10,148 nt of DNA, taken from assembly GCA_025356715.1 (NCBI GenBank), contig JANXRU010000109.1:1-10148 (forward strand), written 5' to 3'. Under the pieces are notes generated by a model, which was not told where the DNA came from, searched no databases, and saw nothing but the letters and a program-made list of their open reading frames with translations. Position numbers and translations under genes: made by a program. How positions within the stretch are numbered: position 1 is the first letter of the stretch; each line of letters begins with the position of its first letter. The stretch comes from Bacteroidota bacterium (GTDB taxonomy: Bacteria; Bacteroidota; Bacteroidia; B-17B0; B-17BO). Positions 8,601 through 10,148 of the stretch are shown in pieces.

Positions 8601-8928
8601 GAAGTTTAAAAATGGATTTTTCTAGAGAAAACTCCTCTTTATAGCTTTCAAAAGTCATACGATTTAGGACGGCTTTTACAAATTGAGCTGCATTATGCTC
8701 GGTTTTAGCCTTTAAATAAATGATTGATATCACTTTTAAAGCCGATTCTGTTAATCCTTTGGTTTGGCAACTATCTACTCGTTTCCATAATTTCTCATAC
8801 GAATCTCCTTTATTAAAACTCAACATTGGCTGAGTGGGTTTGGTAAAAGTTGTAGAAAAAAATCCGATGGATAAAAGTGCCGAAGCAGCAAGCATTAAGG
8901 TTAGGGTGGTGATTTTTTTAATAGTCAT
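2641..8928 (-). CDS. Secreted alpha-2-macroglobulin family protein with intact thioester (2095 aa)
   Basis: A bacterial A2M, a family thought to trap foreign proteases in the periplasm: cleavage of a bait segment exposes a thioester that captures the attacker. Order along the protein: a Sec-type signal peptide (about 1-30, KK then a hydrophobic core, no lipobox cysteine); a helical region (about 40-390); an MG1-like beta domain (393-490); a carboxypeptidase-regulatory-like fold (from 522); MG2 with DRAIYRPGQ at 619-627; EEYKRPKFE near 704-712 leading into further MG domains, including an aromatic stretch YPYWYWWYRPY at 759-769; a low-complexity bait-like stretch (about 1198-1293); the A2M core domain opening FFFPQLQTNEKGE at 1295-1307; the helical thioester domain (about 1530-1865) with CAEQ at 1548-1551 and NGGFMWF at 1648-1654; and a C-terminal receptor-binding-like beta domain (about 1955-2095). 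The frame is unbroken, and the length is normal for the large Bacteroidota members but longer than E. coli YfhM. It has no penicillin-binding protein 1C neighbour inside the window and its own promoter. Confidence 0.93.
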   Translation of the reverse strand: MTIKKITTLTLMLAASALLSIGFFSTTFTKPTQPMLSFNKGDSYEKLWKRVDSCQTKGLTESALKVISIIYLKAKTEHNAAQFVKAVLNRMTFESYKEEFSLEKSIFKLQDEANTAKYPIKPVLQSILADAFWQYFQNNRWKFYNRTATVNFKNDDIETWDLKAINYAIISNYKASLQSSDSLKRTKIELYDDIITKGTKDCRQWRPTLYDFLGHRALSFFMSTEQDVSRPSAQFTVNKEEFAKPYADFVDMDITNPSDSLETKYYGLKLMQDLTRFHQNDVNPDALIDVELLRLDYVHNHSQNAKKDTLYFNSLKAIQTKFSKSERVTEIDYRLANWYLQKANLYKPLQNEDYKWHKKMAKEICESAIVKFPNSYGAYECKSLITNLSTKSCNLIIEEVNEPNKPFRALVTSQNINKLYYKIVKTSSQELRQLFRKKYGEDLFNKFKTFPIVKTFTQNLIDDGDFQTHNTEIKLPELPAGYYVILSSLTEDFKYANNISAYSTCIISDIASTERRRDNGSYDFYALHRQTGEPLKNITAQVWYEDYDYGDREYKIKKGAVLKTDDKGYVAVANPNSNERNFFIEFINGVDSYFNSNNYYSYNNQSQDYTTVTSHFFTDRAIYRPGQTVYFKAILLESTNGKKHNLKTKFPVTVTFYDVNYQKVSSLNLTTNEFGSVSGEFIAPQGGLLGQMQITDGRGSVYVSVEEYKRPKFETTFNPLQGTYKLNDEVTVSGIAKAYAGNVIDGAKVKYHVVRNIQYPYWYWWYRPYNSGASNVEITSGEITTNDTGAYIIKFKALPDESVSKTSYATYNFQITADVTDINGETHSSETSVSIGYQALKLNVSANEIIEVNSFNPITIRTSNLNGVAEKTKGNFSIYKLKQTQKVFRKRLWTQPDRHTLSKEDYYATFPNDLYEDETNKYKWEKETKVLEKAFDTGTKTDYDLATAFKTFKPGVYIIEATCKDKFGEDIKAFQYMTVFNKNTIEIPEQVADWFYMPQTKFEPTEKASFILASAYPNINYLYEIEHQGVATTTQWQQASMKTNEILIEEKHRGGLSFHTSFIKNNRFYHHTSTLTIPYTNKELDIQFETFRNKLLPGQAEEWKLILKDKKGEKAAAEMVASMYDASLDAFKANDWYFNIYESYYARLNWVSTVERPVNSTEFNNLPYNYVAIPERYYDQLNYFGVNFYRHYYRGPMGGSGKGNYPMVAAMESNSVMADEVTTTKSTTAGLLKENLKEGIEKKAEDKNSDGDGNSGIPGRVGWAEGEKDKSGSQQQSPNNLSEVKARSNFNETAFFFPQLQTNEKGEIAIKFTVPESLTKWKVMGLAHTKDLKIGQFEKEVITQKELMVQPNAPRFFREGDKLTFISKISNLSDKDLAGTTELTLYDALTDKEISDMVIDKNSINISDLLSVDHCAGCEYNDGPEIHSRLIKRKFSVKKGQSTAIEWSLQIPEGYSAIKYKVVAKAENFTDGEEQAVPVLTNRMLVTESMPMPIRSNQTKEFSFAKFISQNNNSTTLKNHSYTLEFTANPAWYAVQALPYLMEYPYECAEQTFARYYANTLATYVVNSKPKIKAVFDAWKSTSPDAFLSNLEKNQELKSAILEETPWVLQAKSETENKRRVGLLFDLNKMSNEQTQALKKLFKKQTANGGFMWFDGGPDDWYITQHIVTGFGHLDKLGVIKLRQNAELWSMITKAVKYCDDRMREEFEQMKKYNKQWKTTNNLSYNAIQYLYMRSAFKDIDIDGRNKEHNAYYKKQEQTYWLQNSRYMQGMIALSLHRYDDKIIPKDILKSLKENSINSEEMGMYWKENYGYFWYEAPIEMQALMIEAFDEVNNDTQAVDDLKTWLIKSKQTQHWGTTRSTTEAVYAMLLKGTDWLATEPNVDITVGDIKLDPKNDASLKAEPGTGYFKKVWNGSDIKPATMGTIKVTKHDVGVSYGAMYWQYFEQLDKITPHETPLKIKKQLFLQKNTASGIVMEPITANTALKLGDKIKVRIELRVDRDMSYVHMKDMRASGFEPTNVLSGYKYQDGLGYYESTRDAATNFFFSYLNKGTYVFEYPLVVNHKGNFSNGVTTIQCMYAPEFTSHSEGIRVSVGK
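4276..4287 (-). other. Thioester motif CAEQ of the A2M
   Basis: Codons TGT GCC GAA CAA encode Cys1548-Ala-Glu-Gln1551, preceded by YPYE and followed by TFARYY. In A2Ms and complement C3 the Cys and Gln side chains form the internal thioester, buried against the receptor-binding-like domain. Both residues are present, so the covalent capture chemistry should be possible. Many bacterial A2Ms have lost this motif. Confidence 0.9.
5050..5337 (-). other. Bait-like low-complexity segment of the A2M (residues about 1198-1293)
   Basis: About 96 residues rich in Gly, Ser, Lys, Glu, Asp and Asn lie directly before the conserved SNFNETAFFFP entry to the A2M core domain. The segment begins GGSGKGNYP and holds KENLKEGIEKKAEDK, DGDGNSG and SGSQQQSPNN. 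Its place in the domain order and its apparent disorder fit the bait region, the protease-sensitive loop that triggers A2M. That assignment is by position and composition, not by a conserved sequence. Confidence 0.6.
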
Positions 8929-8988
8929 AAGTTGGTGATATTTACCTATGGATGTTAATTATATCCAGATTCCATAAATTTAATTACA

Positions 8989-9017
8989 CAAACATACAAT
9001 TTAAATCTCCTGACAAA
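8989..9017 (-). promoter_or_regulatory. Promoter of the A2M gene (TTTG-N17-TATGTTTG)
   Basis: On the minus strand TTTG (9017-9014) is followed after exactly 17 bp by TATGTTTG (8996-8989), matching the Bacteroidota -33 and -7 elements and their spacing. Transcription would start near 8983, giving a leader of about 55 nt before the ATG at 8928. No clear Shine-Dalgarno sequence precedes that ATG. Confidence 0.7.
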
Positions 9018-9060
9018 TTTTAAAATCCTTATGATAATATAGCATGTTTTTATAAAAATA

Positions 9061-9091
9061 TTGAATTTTTGGCAATTTATCTCTACATTTG
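9061..9091 (+). promoter_or_regulatory. Promoter of atpB (TTG-N20-TACATTTG)
   Basis: TTG at 9061-9063, a 20-bp spacer and TACATTTG at 9084-9091 match the Bacteroidota consensus well. The predicted start is near 9096, with a leader of about 34 nt before the atpB ATG. A perfect AT palindrome, TTTTTATAAAAA (9047-9058), lies immediately upstream, where an UP-like element would sit. A promoter here suggests that atpB opens its transcription unit. Confidence 0.7.
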
Positions 9092-9129
9092 CACCCGAAA
9101 ATAAAAGCTTAAACCATCTTTTACGCGTA

Positions 9130-10148
9130 ATGACTAATAAAATCAATATATTCAAGAAGTTTTCGGGTGTCGCTTTAGCAGTGTTTGCCTTGTTTTTAGT
9201 GTTTTCTTTCCGCTTATCTGCAAATGAACCACCAATAAATGACGAAGAAATTCATGTAGATACCCCTCATCAGGCATTACCTGAAGAAGCAAAAGGACCT
9301 GTTGACATTACCGCAGTTGCTTTTGAGCACATCTTAGATAATCACTCTTGGCATTTATGGGGCGAAGGTCATCACTCAGTATCAATCCCTTTACCAATTA
9401 TATTAAAAGGAAATAATGGAATTGCTTTTTTCATGTCATCTGAATTTGACCACGATAATCAAGGAAAAGTAGTGGTTGAAAAAAACGGAGAACGTTTTGT
9501 GAACTTTGAAGAAAAAATTTATTACGCTAATGAAACACCTAATGCTTACGGTCAATATGTGACTTTAACTAGCGAAGAAAAAGAAGTAGCCGTTAGTAAT
9601 GCTCCTGTATTAGATTTTTCTATTACAAAAAATGTCGCGCAAATGTTTCTTTCAGTATTATTACTATTATGGTTATTTATGTCTATTGCCAAAACTTACA
9701 AAACACAAGGCATTACTTCTGCACCAAAAGGTAAACAATCTTTTTTTGAACCATTAATTGTATTTGTACGTGATGATATCGCTAAAGGAAATATTGGTCA
9801 TGGTTCTGAAAAATACGTTCCTTATTTATTAACGGTATTTTTTATGATATTAGTAAATAATGTGTTTGGTTTAATTCCTATTGGAGCTAACTTAACAGGA
9901 AACATTGCCTTTACGTTAGTGTTATCGGTTGCTACATTAATTATTACAAATATTAATGGTAATAAAAATTACTGGTCTCACATTTTTTTACCTCATGCCC
10001 CTAAAGCCATTTGGCCTATACTAATTCCTATTGAAGTTGTTGGTATTTTGACTAAACCTTTTGCTTTAATGATTCGTTTGTTTGCAAACATTACCGCTGG
10101 GCATATTATTGTTATCTCATTAGTAGGTTTAATATTTGTTTTTAAAAC
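9130..10148 (+). CDS. atpB: F0F1 ATP synthase subunit a, C-terminus cut by window edge
   Basis: I read this from the ATG at 9130; it is open for 339 codons to the right edge. Subunit a forms the stator half-channels through which protons reach the rotating c-ring. The N-terminus looks like a signal peptide (VALAVFALFLVFSFRLSA, then NEPP). A periplasmic extension of about 130 residues follows, with a His-rich piece (66-82, EHILDNHSWHLWGEGHH). Membrane helices start at about 169, 231 and 256. The essential arginine is Arg316 in MIRLFANITAGH, equivalent to E. coli Arg210. His325 takes the place of E. coli Glu219, the known Glu/His exchange also found in mitochondrial subunits; its expected Glu partner lies beyond the window. 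The long N-terminal extension is usual in Bacteroidota. Genes for the c, b, delta and alpha subunits would be expected downstream. No atpI-like gene precedes it on this strand. Confidence 0.96.
   Translation, partial: MTNKINIFKKFSGVALAVFALFLVFSFRLSANEPPINDEEIHVDTPHQALPEEAKGPVDITAVAFEHILDNHSWHLWGEGHHSVSIPLPIILKGNNGIAFFMSSEFDHDNQGKVVVEKNGERFVNFEEKIYYANETPNAYGQYVTLTSEEKEVAVSNAPVLDFSITKNVAQMFLSVLLLLWLFMSIAKTYKTQGITSAPKGKQSFFEPLIVFVRDDIAKGNIGHGSEKYVPYLLTVFFMILVNNVFGLIPIGANLTGNIAFTLVLSVATLIITNINGNKNYWSHIFLPHAPKAIWPILIPIEVVGILTKPFALMIRLFANITAGHIIVISLVGLIFVFK

Noticed and set aside
8955..9155. Minus-strand 66-codon frame between the A2M and atpB genes
   Set aside because: It covers both promoters and the start of atpB, has no recognisable product, and reads like translated AT-rich spacer.
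1..10148. Mobile elements, CRISPR arrays, tRNA/rRNA genes or a defence cluster
   Set aside because: I saw no transposase or integrase frames, no regularly spaced direct repeats and no RNA-gene signatures; the content is housekeeping plus one A2M.

Overview
The window is a stretch of ordinary chromosome from an AT-rich member of the Bacteroidota. Three things point there. Promoter matches have the TTG / TAnnTTTG form of that phylum rather than TTGACA/TATAAT. There is a very large periplasmic alpha-2-macroglobulin (A2M) of the type common in Bacteroidota. The ATP synthase subunit a has a signal-peptide-like start and a long periplasmic N-terminal extension. Start codons lack strong Shine-Dalgarno sequences, which also fits. 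I cannot name a genus.

Layout. Positions 1-1091 (minus, cut at the left edge) encode an RsmB/NOP-type rRNA m5C methyltransferase. A 217-bp divergent spacer separates it from dnaN (1309-2430, plus), the beta sliding clamp. The convergent zone 2431-2640 holds a strong terminator that can serve both strands and a doubtful 42-codon reading frame. The minus-strand gene 2641-8928 fills most of the window and encodes an intact 2095-residue secreted A2M with a CAEQ thioester motif. A 201-bp divergent spacer carries two well-formed face-to-face promoters. The window ends inside atpB (9130 onward, plus), the a subunit of the F0 proton channel and probably the first gene of an ATP synthase operon.

The genes are housekeeping units (rRNA modification, replication, envelope protein, energy) and do not form an obvious joint pathway. 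I found no mobile element, CRISPR array, tRNA, rRNA or defence locus, and no clear sign of an undescribed multi-gene system. The points most worth a second look are an A2M with no lipobox and no adjacent penicillin-binding protein 1C, its bait-like disordered segment, two dyads in the dnaN control region, and the inverted repeat in which two convergent reading frames end with nearly the same six codons.
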